From NCBI RefSeq assembly GCF_004135675.1, contig NZ_QHLX01000003.1, forward strand, positions 124,001 through 188,000: a stretch of DNA of 64,000 bases. Reading direction: 5' to 3'. Made by a program: the position numbers and the translations under genes. Source of the stretch: Marinitoga lauensis (GTDB lineage: Bacteria > Thermotogota > Thermotogae > Petrotogales > Petrotogaceae). Positions within the stretch are counted from its first letter, which is position 1; each line of letters starts with the position of its first letter. The notes under the pieces are model-generated. The model made no database searches, had not been told where the DNA came from, and worked only from the letters and a program-made list of their open reading frames with translations. Below, piece by piece: positions 10,785 through 19,771 of the stretch.

Positions 10785-11698
10785 ATGAGATATATTCCAT
10801 ATATTATAGTATTTGTTTTATCAATTATAGTGACGTATATTATGATTCCTATAGCAAAAAAATAGGAATAGTGGATAAACCTGATGAAGAACTAAAAATA
10901 CATGAAAAGGCCACACCATATCTTGGAGGAGTAGCAATATATTTATCGAGTATTTTCTTTATTAATGATTTGAGATTTGTTTTTTTTAGTTCTCTTATGA
11001 TGCTTTTGGGATTATTGGACGATGTAAAAAATATATCACCAAAATTGAGATTGATATTTGAATTTTTTGTGATACTGATAACTCTTATTCCTTTTTATTC
11101 ATCACTTGGAATTATTTATTTTTTAATATTGATAATTCTTGGAGTTTCTTTAATAAATGCTGTTAATATGATAGATGGAATGGATGGAATTTGTGGAGGA
11201 AATGCTCTTTTTATAATTTTGTTTTTAAGTATAATTTCGAAACATTATATCTTTATTTATATTGTAATGGCAATTATAGGTTTCTTATTTTTTAACTTTT
11301 ATCCAGCAAAGATTTTTTTAGGAGATGCTGGTTCTTATTTTTTAGGATATACTATATTTTATTTGACGGTAATAATGACATCTAATCATGGATTTGGTGG
11401 ATTTTCCATCTCTGTTATAGTTTCAGCCTTATTTTATACAGACCTGTTTTTCAGTTTCTTAAGAAGAATTTTAAATAATCGTTCACCTTTTTCAGGCGAT
11501 AGAGACCATATTTATGATAAAATAAAAAGAAGATATAATATATCTGTTAGAAAAACGGCCTTGATTACATATGTTTTTTCATTTTTATTTGGTATAATAG
11601 GTGTTATCAGCTGGGATTTTCCTTATATAGGACTGAGCCTGGCATTGATGGAGTTTTTATTTTTAGGAATATATTTGAAATTATATTCCTACAATTAA
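10785..11698 (+). CDS. WecA/TagO-like polyprenyl-phosphate sugar-1-phosphate transferase, frameshifted
   Basis: Start chosen at ATG 10785 after AAGAGGTGA; it encodes MRYIPYIIVFVLSII, a first membrane helix. The frame breaks in an A7 run at 10856-10862; eight A give IPIAKKIGIVDKPDE, the usual start of the family. Motifs: LLGLLDDVKN, NMIDGMDGICGG and KIFLGDAGSYFLGY, with about ten membrane helices, and a final cytoplasmic DRDHIYDKIKRR in place of the common HIHH motif. The enzyme loads a sugar phosphate on undecaprenyl phosphate to begin a surface glycan, fitting the two preceding sugar genes. Confidence 0.88.
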
Positions 11699-11710
11699 TG
11701 GAGGTAAAAT

Positions 11711-12909
11711 ATGGCCTTATTAAAAGGTATTGATGGTTCATACTTTGAGTTAAGTCCACGGGTAATAAAAAAATTTTGGTTTGCTGATTCAATAGATGAA
11801 GATGTTGAGGAAAAATATATATTTGAAATAAAGGCCAAAACAGGAGACTTTGTATGGAAGCCAAATGAGTTTAGTGTTGAATTAGCTGATTCTATTGATG
11901 TGGAACTGGAATATATACCAACACTTTTAACTATATTTAGATTAAATAAGTATTTTAATAGTAGAATGAAAAGTATTTTTTCTTTTCTTTCTACAGATTC
12001 TTTAATGCTTACTGAAAATATTATCAGTCAGGAATTAATGGTTTATACTATAAATGAAAGTGTTGATTTTTCTGCAGTTTATTTAAATAAAACAGGAAGA
12101 TATTATGAACATCATTTTATCTTTTCAAGATATGACTATCAAAGTGTTTTTGATGTAAATGTAAAAACTACAATGACAGAAATAAAAAGGTTTTATAAAA
12201 GTTTGATAAATGAATTTAATAAGTTTAGATTAAATGTTTTACCAGAAATAATAAATCAGGAGGCATTTTTAAAACATATCTCAGAAAGAATTAAAATTGT
12301 GAATTATAACGAACTTAAAAATATTGAAGATAATATATTTCAATTATATAATATTAATAATCTAAATAAGAGTATGTCTTTGAGCAATTCTGATGAAGCT
12401 CTTAAGGCATTTACTAACTTTATTGCTGAAATGAGAAAACAAAAAGATATAGAAAATGACGATGTAGATATAGAAATATTTATGGAAGAAGAGGAAGAAA
12501 ATGATGAAAACGAAACGTTATGGGAAATAATAGATGAAATAGAAGAGGAAATAAAAAATATGTTAGAAGGTGAAGAAACGGATGAGGATTTTATTTTAAC
12601 AAAAGAAGAAAAATTAGAAAGTATATACAATGAAATACAAAAAAGTTATGAAGTATTTAATAAAAAAGTTTTAGATGAAGATGATAACAAGAAGGAAGAA
12701 AAGTTATTAAAAAGCTTAATATTAATATATGGAATAGAAACGATTTATGAATTAAAAGAAAGATTAAAAAAGATTTTAAAAATATAGATATAGAAAAAAT
12801 AATAGAAGAATATTTGAAAAACTCAGATGAAGGAATTATTATGGAATATAAAAAATGGTATAAAAAAATAATGAAAAAATTAGGAAAGAATTTAAACCAA
12901 ATAATATAA
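11711..12909 (+). CDS. Unknown acidic cytoplasmic protein, frameshifted near the C-terminus
   Basis: ATG 11711 follows ATGGAGGTAAA. No signal peptide or membrane helix. The N-terminal half (MALLKGIDGSYFELSPRVIK) is mixed alpha/beta. Residues about 230-320 are strongly acidic, with runs such as MEEEEENDENE, and predicted helical. I do not recognise a family. The frame breaks at about 12778; one extra A in the A5 run gives ILKNIDIEKIIEEYLKN and the protein then continues 40 residues to TAA 12907-12909, just before a terminator. It closes the sugar operon, so a role linked to glycan synthesis is possible but not shown. Confidence 0.7.
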
Positions 12910-12940
12910 ACCCGGATTTAGTTCTGGGTTTATTTTATTT
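12906..12940 (+). terminator. Terminator of the surface-sugar operon
   Basis: Stem ATAAACCC / GGGTTTAT around a 12-nt loop, followed by TTTATTTT. The left arm begins within the stop codon of the repaired upstream gene, which supports that gene end. Confidence 0.85.
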
Positions 12941-12968
12941 TGATAATTTTTTCACAGGGGTATGAAAA

Positions 12969-14639
12969 TTGGCGACTAAGAGTTTTTTCACAAAAGATGA
13001 GATAACCTATACAAATCCAATGTTTTCGAGAATCAGGACAACTATTGAGACAGCTTTTTACCGAAATAACGTAATAAAAGTTGATTCACCTAAAGAGGCT
13101 TATAAACTTGCTAAAAATTCTCCAGGAACAATAGTAACAGATATAAATGTTTATAAGCCTGAATTATTAGCTTTAGATGAAGGAACAAAGATATTAATAT
13201 TTAATGATGGCGCAGTTACAGGAAGATACGCAGCAGGAAGGAGAATTATTGGAGAACCTGGGGTTGATGAAAACAAATATGCAGAAATTATTAGAGAAGC
13301 AGTATATAATACAAGATTTAAAAAGATGTATCATGCAATATCATTTACAGGACTACATGAAGATTTTATAGTGAAAAATCATTTATTAATTCCAGAAGGT
13401 CATGAAAATATCTTATATAATTGGCTTTTGAATTTTCAACCATTAACTGTAGATTTTATAAAAATATACGAGAAATCCAGGATTTTAAATGAAGGAGATA
13501 TATATATTTTTTCAGATCCAGATTGGAAACATCCTGATTTCCCATTAGGGTTATCGTTTTTTGATCCTCAACATAATTGTGCTGCAATACTTGGAATGAG
13601 ATATTTTGGAGAATTTAAGAAAGGTACATTAACACTTGGTTGGGGTACTGCAAATAGAAATGGATATGCTGCCTGTCATGGTGGATTGAAAAAGTATACC
13701 TTAAAAGACAATGAGAGTTATGTTGCAGCCTTTTTTGGATTATCTGGTTCTGGAAAATCCACATTAACGCATGCAAAACATAATGGAAAATATGAAATTA
13801 CGGTATTGCACGATGATGCTTTTATAATTTCGATGGCTGATGGATCTACAATATCATTGGAACCATCATATTTTGATAAAACAGCAGATTATCCTGTAAA
13901 TTCAGAGGATAACAAATATTTGTTGACTATTCAAAATTGTGGTGCTACTCTTGATGAAGAGGGGAGAGTTATTCCTGTAACAGAAGATATTAGAAATGGA
14001 AATGGTAGAGCGTTAAAATCAAAACTATGGTCACCAAATAGAGTTTATAAAATCGAAGAACCAATAAATGCAATATTCTGGTTAATGAAAGATCCTGTTT
14101 TACCGCCAATATTAAAAATCAATGATCCTGTTTTAGCTTCTACACTTGGAGCAACTTTAGCTACCAAAAGAACATCAGCAGAAAAGCTAGCTGAGGGCGT
14201 AGATCCAGATGCGTTAGTATTTGAACCATATGCAAATCCATTTAGAACATACCCACTTTCGGATGATTATTATAGTTTTAAAAAACTATTTGAAAAAGGT
14301 GTTGAATGTTATATATTAAATACAGGTCATTTTATAGATAAAAAAATAACAAAAGAAATCACATTATCCGTTATTGAAGCTGTTGTTGAAGGTAAAGCAG
14401 AATTCAAGGAATGGGCAAATAATATAGAAATAATGGATATAGAGGGTTTTGTTCCTGATATGGCAGATAAAGAATATATCAATAATTTTATAAATTCGAT
14501 GAAAAGAAGATTGGATTTTATAAAATCTCGTGAAATAGAAAGAGGTGGAATAGATAAATTGCCTTCTGAATGTAGAGAATCTATAGAAGAAATAATTAAT
14601 GTATGCCAAAAAAATAAAAAGGATATATTGGAGGAATAA
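12969..14639 (+). CDS. pckA: Phosphoenolpyruvate carboxykinase (ATP)
   Basis: 556 aa, intact. TTG start 12969 (MATKSFFTKDE); no ATG fits in frame nearby. The kinase P-loop FFGLSGSGKSTLTH, the metal/PEP segment VLHDDAFIISM, and LWSPNRVYKIEEP mark the ATP-dependent PEPCK family. It interconverts oxaloacetate plus ATP with PEP, CO2 and ADP. The N-terminal domain is typical in length. Its stop abuts the next start (TAA directly followed by ATG), so the MFS transporter is probably co-transcribed and coupled. Confidence 0.93.
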   Translation: MATKSFFTKDEITYTNPMFSRIRTTIETAFYRNNVIKVDSPKEAYKLAKNSPGTIVTDINVYKPELLALDEGTKILIFNDGAVTGRYAAGRRIIGEPGVDENKYAEIIREAVYNTRFKKMYHAISFTGLHEDFIVKNHLLIPEGHENILYNWLLNFQPLTVDFIKIYEKSRILNEGDIYIFSDPDWKHPDFPLGLSFFDPQHNCAAILGMRYFGEFKKGTLTLGWGTANRNGYAACHGGLKKYTLKDNESYVAAFFGLSGSGKSTLTHAKHNGKYEITVLHDDAFIISMADGSTISLEPSYFDKTADYPVNSEDNKYLLTIQNCGATLDEEGRVIPVTEDIRNGNGRALKSKLWSPNRVYKIEEPINAIFWLMKDPVLPPILKINDPVLASTLGATLATKRTSAEKLAEGVDPDALVFEPYANPFRTYPLSDDYYSFKKLFEKGVECYILNTGHFIDKKITKEITLSVIEAVVEGKAEFKEWANNIEIMDIEGFVPDMADKEYINNFINSMKRRLDFIKSREIERGGIDKLPSECRESIEEIINVCQKNKKDILEE

Positions 14640-15794
14640 ATGGAACCTTTAGCATTATATATAACATTTACCAATTTTTTTACGAGTTTTTTTAAATCAT
14701 ATTTTAAACCACTAATTCCATTTTTTATGGAATATTTTAATGTAAACGAGCCAAAAGTGTTTGTTATGATGGCGTCAATTCTGACGCTTATCTCATCTTT
14801 TAGCCAGATATTTTTCGGATATATAGCAGATAAATCAAATAAGAAATTAAAATTCTTATATTTATCTGTAATAATAACTATGGTTCCAATACTTTTCTTA
14901 GGATATGTGAAAAGTATATGGTTTCTATTTATAATATTTTTAATAGGATATATGGGAAGTGCTGCACAGGAACCGTTAGGTGCTGGTATTAGTGGAACAA
15001 TAGGAAAGGAAAAAAGCACAACACTCGCTGTATTTATGGTTGGTGGCACATTTGGATATGCATTAGGACCAATATTTATAACCTATTTTGTGAGTCATTA
15101 TAATTTAAAAAATGCAACATATATTGGTATAATTGGAATATTGTTATATACAGTGTTGTTTTATTTTGCCTATAATTATTTCAAAACGCATAAGCACTTA
15201 AAACCAAAAAATAGAAAAAGCAGATTTTTTGAGAGCTTTAAAGGATTTAAATATATAGCTCCAATTTGGTTTTTAACAGTGCATAGGGCATTTATAAGTA
15301 TAATGTTCAGATCTTATGTCCCTATAAAATCAAGGATGTTGGGTTATGATTTGACAGTTGGAGGTTTATTGGTAACGTTGGGTTTCCTGGCAGGCACATT
15401 TTCCAATTTGCTTGGAGCAAAATTAGAAGAAAAAACAAGTGTGAGATTTGTTAATATGCTTTATTTTTCAGCCTTTTCAATTTTAGTATTTTTATTTGCT
15501 ACTTCAACAAATATATGGATTTTAGCAGTATCCTATATTTTAGCAGATGCTTTTATGTTCTTAACAATGTCAGTGAATGTGCATTATGCACAACAATTAT
15601 TACCGGAAAATAAGAGTTTTGCATCTGGAGCGCTTATGGGATTCACCCGTGCAATGGGAAATGTATTAATAACAATATATTCCTTCTTTTTTGGAAACAA
15701 TGTTCCCTTCATTTTAAACAGTTTATGGATATTTGGTATAGGAGGAATTATATTAACTTTTATACTCATTAAAAAAAATGGGCAGGCCATATGA
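14640..15794 (+). CDS. MFS transporter (similar to the fosmidomycin-resistance group)
   Basis: 384 aa, ATG 14640 after GGAGGAATAA, directly following pckA. Twelve hydrophobic segments in two groups of six, split by a Lys/Arg-rich loop (KTHKHLKPKNRKSRF, about residues 180-195). The motif-A-like loop GYIADKSNKK lies between helices 2 and 3, and VGGTFGYALGP in helix 5 resembles efflux MFS proteins. Substrate cannot be assigned; the pckA linkage suggests a carboxylate but the sequence resembles drug exporters. Ends at a two-way terminator. Confidence 0.8.
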   Translation: MEPLALYITFTNFFTSFFKSYFKPLIPFFMEYFNVNEPKVFVMMASILTLISSFSQIFFGYIADKSNKKLKFLYLSVIITMVPILFLGYVKSIWFLFIIFLIGYMGSAAQEPLGAGISGTIGKEKSTTLAVFMVGGTFGYALGPIFITYFVSHYNLKNATYIGIIGILLYTVLFYFAYNYFKTHKHLKPKNRKSRFFESFKGFKYIAPIWFLTVHRAFISIMFRSYVPIKSRMLGYDLTVGGLLVTLGFLAGTFSNLLGAKLEEKTSVRFVNMLYFSAFSILVFLFATSTNIWILAVSYILADAFMFLTMSVNVHYAQQLLPENKSFASGALMGFTRAMGNVLITIYSFFFGNNVPFILNSLWIFGIGGIILTFILIKKNGQAI

Positions 15795-15801
15795 CCTGCC
15801 C
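15780..15801. terminator. Bidirectional terminator between convergent genes (copy 1)
   Basis: Stem GGGCAGG / CCTGCCC with CATATG in the loop, flanked by eight A on the left. It ends the MFS gene on the plus strand and, in the original arrangement, the GNAT-like gene on the minus strand. A second copy lies at 18167-18188. Confidence 0.85.
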
Positions 15802-15808
15802 ACTTTAT

Positions 15809-16229
15809 TTAAACGACGGGACTGTCTGGAATAATTAACTCTTTATTGGCTTCAGCAACTTCTGCAGATGCTGGTTCAAGTTCTGTTTTTACCAATTGTT
15901 TTAGATAATCTTTAATTGATAAATCCCAGTATTCTTTTGTTACGTAATATACTTTTGCGCCACCAAGTTCGTGTTGTACATCTGGCCATGGGTATGATGG
16001 TTGTGCCATACCTAAACCCCATCTCTTAAATCCGTTATAACTTTCATATGTTGCCCACCATTCTTTTGCTCCTAATTTTTCAAATGCATATTTAGCCTTT
16101 GCATAATACATAATTGCTCCAACTCTTAAGCCTCTAACAAATGCCATTGAGTGAAGACTGATATGAATGCCATTATTCATAACTCTTGCATTTGCAAAAC
16201 CTGCTAATTTACCATTAATAGTTCCAATC
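15809..16229 (-). pseudogene. Truncated duplicate of the GNAT-like gene (3' fragment)
   Basis: Encodes only the C-terminal 139 residues of the gene found complete at 18195-18914; the 5' end is cut by the IS at 16229. It has no start signal of its own. Its reading around 16000-16060 (EWWATYESYNGFKRWGLGM) looks more natural than the same part of the complete copy, because three G/C runs are one base longer here. It is therefore useful as a reference for the true sequence. Confidence 0.9.
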
Positions 16230-18159
16230 CTGCCTTTGACAGCAATTTGGCGATTTTAAGTGAAATGGAACGGTAGAATGCGGGTTTGAGGCGTGTATTT
16301 TTCAGGAAGTCGAAAAATTGTGTGGCTAACTTTTGTTACAGAGAATTAACTATAATTAGTAATATATTAGTCCTTTTGGTGGTATAATATATATGACAAC
16401 CACTGAAAGGAGATGTTTTAAAATGTATCCTAAAATATCAAAAGTGAAAGGAAAAAGATATTTAAGGATAATGGAAAGCAAAAGAGAAAATGGAAAAGTG
16501 AAACAGCATACAGTAATAAATTTTGGAAATATAGATAAGTATAGTAAAAAAGATATAACAAAACTTGTAGATAGTCTTTTTAAAATATTTGAAATAGATG
16601 AATATGAAAAAATAGAAGATGATTTAATGGAAGAAATAGCAAGAAGAAATTACGGAGCCAAAGTAATAGTAAATAAGATATTTGAAAGATATGAGATGAA
16701 AAGATATTTTGAAAGACTGGATAAAGAAATAAAATACAATGCAGAAGAAATGTTAAAAATAATGGTGATGAATAGAATAGTAGAACCGAAGAGTAAATTG
16801 GGAATATTTAATAATTTAGAGTATTTTGGATATAACAAAGTGGAAGTTAAAAAAGAAAAAGACCTGGAAGAAAAAGATGTAATGTTGCACTGGTTATACA
16901 GAACATTGGATATATTAGCAGATAATAAAGAGTCGATAGAAAAACATATGTATAATCAAAGGATAAGTTTGTTTAATACAACGGTAGATTTAGTATTTTA
17001 CGATGTAACAACATTAGCGTTTGAAACACAACAAACAAATGAAATATTACAAATGGGATATTCAAAGGATAAGAAATTTAATGAGTCGCAAGTAGTATTA
17101 GGGATGTCAATAGATCAGGATAGAATGCCAGTTAGTTTTGATATATATGCAGGAAATACATTTGAAGGGCATACATTTAAAGATTCAATAGAAAAAATGA
17201 AAAAAGAATATCAATTAGGAAAAGTAATAGTAGTAGCAGATAGAGGAATGATGAGTAAAAAAAATATAGAAGTAGTAGAAAATTCTAATTATGAATTCAT
17301 AGTAGGAAAATCAATAAAACAGTTAAAAAAAGTAAATATATTTGAAGGAGAATTCATAGAAATAGCAAAAGGAATAAAATATAGAGAAGTAGAATATGAA
17401 AATAAAAGATTACTCATAATATATTCAGAAGAAAGAGCCAAAAAAGACAGAGCAGATAGACTACGATTAATAGAAAAAGCGAAAAAAATGTTAGAAGAAG
17501 GAAATATAGATTCAAAAAGTAAAAGAGGAGCGAAAAAATATTTAAAAGAACAGAACAAACAAAATTATATATTGGACATAGAAAAAATAGAAAATGATGA
17601 AAAATACGATGGATACTATGGAATAATAACAAACACAAAACTATCTCCAAAAGAAATATTAGAACAATATCATACATTATGGAAAGTAGAAGAAACATTC
17701 AGAACATTAAAAAATTATCTTGAAACAAGACCGGTATTTCATTGGACACCGAAAAGAATAAAAGGACATATTGTAATGAGTTTCATATCTTACATAATTC
17801 AAAGAACATTAGAATTAGAACTGGAAAAAAATAATATTGAATACTCTCATGAAAAAATAAGAGAAGCTATAAAAAAAATGGAATACTCTGAAATAAGATT
17901 AAAAGACAAATTATTTGCATTAAGAGCCAATTTAAACGATTTTCAAAAAGCCATATTAAAAACATTAAAAATAGAAAAACCGAAAAAAATGATGGAATTA
18001 GATGAATTTAAAAAAATAATCTCCTAAAACACGCATGAAAAGCCAAAAAGGAGGATGTGTGTGGCTAATTTCTCTTTTTATAAAAAGTTAACAATAGCTA
18101 TTTTTTTGAATAATTCTACTTTTTAGAATTTTGTTGATAATAATAGTGTCAAACTCAGG
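16229..18159 (+). mobile_element. IS1634-like (IS4 superfamily) insertion sequence
   Basis: About 1.93 kb. The imperfect terminal inverted repeats can be read as CCTGCCTTTGACAGCAATTT on the left and CCTGAGTTTGACACTATTAT on the right (complement), sharing CCTG and TTTGACA. Inside both ends a direct motif TGTGTGGCTAA occurs (about 16320 and 18057). The flanks TTCCAAT and AAAAAAT do not form a target duplication, unlike a simple insertion. The exact tip is uncertain by 1 bp. Confidence 0.88.
16423..18027 (+). CDS. IS1634-family DDE transposase
   Basis: Start chosen at ATG 16423 (MYPKISKVKGKRYLRIM), 8 bp after AAAGGAGATG; an upstream in-frame ATG at 16393 lacks such a site. 534 aa, intact. The catalytic acidic residues lie in FYDVTTLAFE, VVADRGMMSK and LWKVEETFRTLKNYL, the last followed by RPVFHWTPKRIKGHI, which is characteristic of the IS1634/IS4 group. 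Codon use is even more A-rich than in neighbours. The intact frame suggests a recently active element. Confidence 0.93.
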   Translation: MYPKISKVKGKRYLRIMESKRENGKVKQHTVINFGNIDKYSKKDITKLVDSLFKIFEIDEYEKIEDDLMEEIARRNYGAKVIVNKIFERYEMKRYFERLDKEIKYNAEEMLKIMVMNRIVEPKSKLGIFNNLEYFGYNKVEVKKEKDLEEKDVMLHWLYRTLDILADNKESIEKHMYNQRISLFNTTVDLVFYDVTTLAFETQQTNEILQMGYSKDKKFNESQVVLGMSIDQDRMPVSFDIYAGNTFEGHTFKDSIEKMKKEYQLGKVIVVADRGMMSKKNIEVVENSNYEFIVGKSIKQLKKVNIFEGEFIEIAKGIKYREVEYENKRLLIIYSEERAKKDRADRLRLIEKAKKMLEEGNIDSKSKRGAKKYLKEQNKQNYILDIEKIENDEKYDGYYGIITNTKLSPKEILEQYHTLWKVEETFRTLKNYLETRPVFHWTPKRIKGHIVMSFISYIIQRTLELELEKNNIEYSHEKIREAIKKMEYSEIRLKDKLFALRANLNDFQKAILKTLKIEKPKKMMELDEFKKIIS

Positions 18160-18612
18160 AAAAAATGGCAGGCCATATGACCTGCCCACTTTATTTAAAC
18201 GACGGGACTGTCTGGAATAATTAACTCTTTATTGGCTTCAGCAACTTCTGCAGATGCTGGTTCAAGTTCTGTTTTTACCAATTGTTTTAGATAATCTTTA
18301 ATTGATAAATCCCAGTATTCTTTTGTTACGTAATATACTTTTGCGCCACCAAGTTCGTGTTGTACATCTGGCCATGGTATGATGGTTGTGCCATACCTAA
18401 ACCCATCTCTTAAATCCGTTATAACTTTCATATGTTGCCACCATTCTTTTGCTCCTAATTTTTCAAATGCATATTTAGCCTTTGCATAATACATAATTGC
18501 TCCAACTCTTAAACCTCTAACAAATGCCATTGAGTGAAGACTGATATGAATGCCATTATTCATAACTCTTGCATTTGCAAAACCTGCTAATTTACCATTA
18601 ATAGTTCCAATC
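18160..18612. repeat. Direct duplication, copy 2 (right of the IS)
   Basis: 453 bp, matches 15773-16229. Here it continues without a break into the complete GNAT-like gene. The terminator hairpin in this copy begins GGCAGG rather than GGGCAGG. Three other G/C runs are also one base shorter than in copy 1. Confidence 0.95.
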
Positions 18613-18914
18613 ATGAAATATGGATCTTTTAATCTATTTCTGTACCATCCTAATAATTCACCATATACCCTTACACCAACAATATCATAAAAGTCATGAT
18701 CTACATCCAATAATTTCTTTATAAAAGGTAATAATTTAGGAACTTCATCTTTTTCTAAAGGTCTTATGTATAAATAACTACCATCTTTTAATTTTGCCAT
18801 TTCTGGTTCATAAGGTGGTAATTTTAATGATGGACCTGACAAAATAGGTTCTAATTCTCTAACATCAAATGTAATTTGTTCCTGTGATACTTTTTCTGGT
18901 ATTTCTTTCCACAT
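18195..18914 (-). CDS. GNAT-like protein at the end of the molybdo-hydroxylase/FdrA operon
   Basis: Start chosen at ATG 18914 (MWKEIPEKVSQEQ), after TTGGAGGGAAAG. About 239 aa. The middle part (YLYIRPLEKDEVPKLLPF, FMIGTINGKLAGFANARV, LRVGAIMYYAKAKYAFEKLG) has the strand-helix order of a GNAT acyltransferase, but no certain acetyl-CoA motif. I do not recognise a characterised family. It follows the cyclase-family gene by 51 bp and is the last gene of the operon. Residues 160-185 here are probably mistranslated, since three one-base losses relative to copy 1 shift and then restore the frame. Confidence 0.65.
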   Translation of the reverse strand: MWKEIPEKVSQEQITFDVRELEPILSGPSLKLPPYEPEMAKLKDGSYLYIRPLEKDEVPKLLPFIKKLLDVDHDFYDIVGVRVYGELLGWYRNRLKDPYFMIGTINGKLAGFANARVMNNGIHISLHSMAFVRGLRVGAIMYYAKAKYAFEKLGAKEWWQHMKVITDLRDGFRYGTTIIPWPDVQHELGGAKVYYVTKEYWDLSIKDYLKQLVKTELEPASAEVAEANKELIIPDSPVV

Positions 18915-18965
18915 AATCTTTCCCTCCAAATTTAATATGATTTTTAGTTTTTTGTTTTATAAATA

Positions 18966-19760
18966 TTATTCTTCAATTTCAAAAGCAGCTACACGAGCAA
19001 TACTTGACTCACCATCAACCAATCTCCATGGGAATATACCAATATACATTCTTCTATTTAATACTTTATCAATTTCTCCACCAAGGTTTTCTGCATGAAG
19101 AATTAAGTGTGGGAATAAATCAATATGCATCAATTGATATGTTTCATCATTAAAGTATTCATCGAGTGGTTTTCCATATTTTTCTCTGAAATGTTTATCT
19201 GCCATTGCAGCGAATTCAGGTCTGTATTCTCTTAATATAGTATTCATTGGGTGATCTGCAGAGCCACAGTCAACACCAACCCATTTAATTTCCATCTCTT
19301 TCAACCAGTCAGCAAATCTTTGATCAGGACCTGGATGGAAATAATAATATTTATTTTCATTAGCCTCTGGTTGATCCCAGGCATATTTGTGATAACCAGT
19401 ATTGATAATTATAATATCTCCTTTTTTAATTTCAAGGTTGTTTTCTTTTGCAACCTTTAATAATGTTTCTGGTGTATAAATATCAAAGTCTCCAACTTCC
19501 TTAGAAATATCTAAAATTACACCTTCATGGAATAAATAACCATCTAATGGCAATGATGCTATATCTCTTCCACCTGTCATAAAATGTCTTTGACCGTCAA
19601 GATGAGTACCGTTATGCATACTCGTTTGAACTATTTGACCGTTAACTTTTTGAAGCATCATTCTTTTGAAATACCACAATTTCATTGGCTCATAACCTGG
19701 CCAAGGTGGTGTTGTAATACCTATCTTTTGAGTTAAATCATACACTTTAATACCTGCCAT
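18966..19760 (-). CDS. Cyclase-family (kynurenine formamidase-like) metal hydrolase
   Basis: 264 aa, ATG 19760 after AAGGGGGAACATC. The family signature TSMHNGTHLDGQRHF provides the HxGTHxD metal ligands, and GVDCGSADHPMN, IIINTGYHKYAW and HLILHAENLGG are the other conserved blocks. Members (PF04199) hydrolyse amide or cyclic amide bonds, for example kynurenine formamidase and isatin hydrolase. Beside FdrA/DUF1116/DUF2877 genes it may open or trim a purine-derived amide; the substrate is not known. It starts 11 bp after the DUF1116 gene in the same operon. Confidence 0.85.
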   Translation of the reverse strand: MAGIKVYDLTQKIGITTPPWPGYEPMKLWYFKRMMLQKVNGQIVQTSMHNGTHLDGQRHFMTGGRDIASLPLDGYLFHEGVILDISKEVGDFDIYTPETLLKVAKENNLEIKKGDIIIINTGYHKYAWDQPEANENKYYYFHPGPDQRFADWLKEMEIKWVGVDCGSADHPMNTILREYRPEFAAMADKHFREKYGKPLDEYFNDETYQLMHIDLFPHLILHAENLGGEIDKVLNRRMYIGIFPWRLVDGESSIARVAAFEIEE

Positions 19761-19771
19761 GATGTTCCCCC

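Larger units (their letters stand above)
15773..16229. repeat. Direct duplication, copy 1 (left of the IS)
   Basis: 457 bp that match 18160-18612 almost exactly. I count one substitution (AAGCC versus AAACC at about 16120) and four one-base length differences, all in G or C runs and all longer in this copy. It contains the terminator and the 3' part of the GNAT-like gene, and stops exactly at the IS end. Confidence 0.95.

Noticed and set aside
10778-10860. An alternative N-terminus for the WecA-like protein beginning MNYEIYSIYYSI
   Set aside because: It is the out-of-frame reading of the first membrane helix; ATG 10785 with one added A gives a normal family N-terminus.
14327-15049. A 240-codon open frame on the minus strand across pckA and the MFS gene
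   Set aside because: It is antisense to two well-supported genes, rich in Ile/Asn/Ser as expected of reversed AT-rich codons, and has no ribosome site.
15773-18612. Composite transposon carrying the GNAT-like gene
   Set aside because: There is only one IS copy, and the duplicated DNA lies outside it as direct flanks; recombination between two insertions explains it better.
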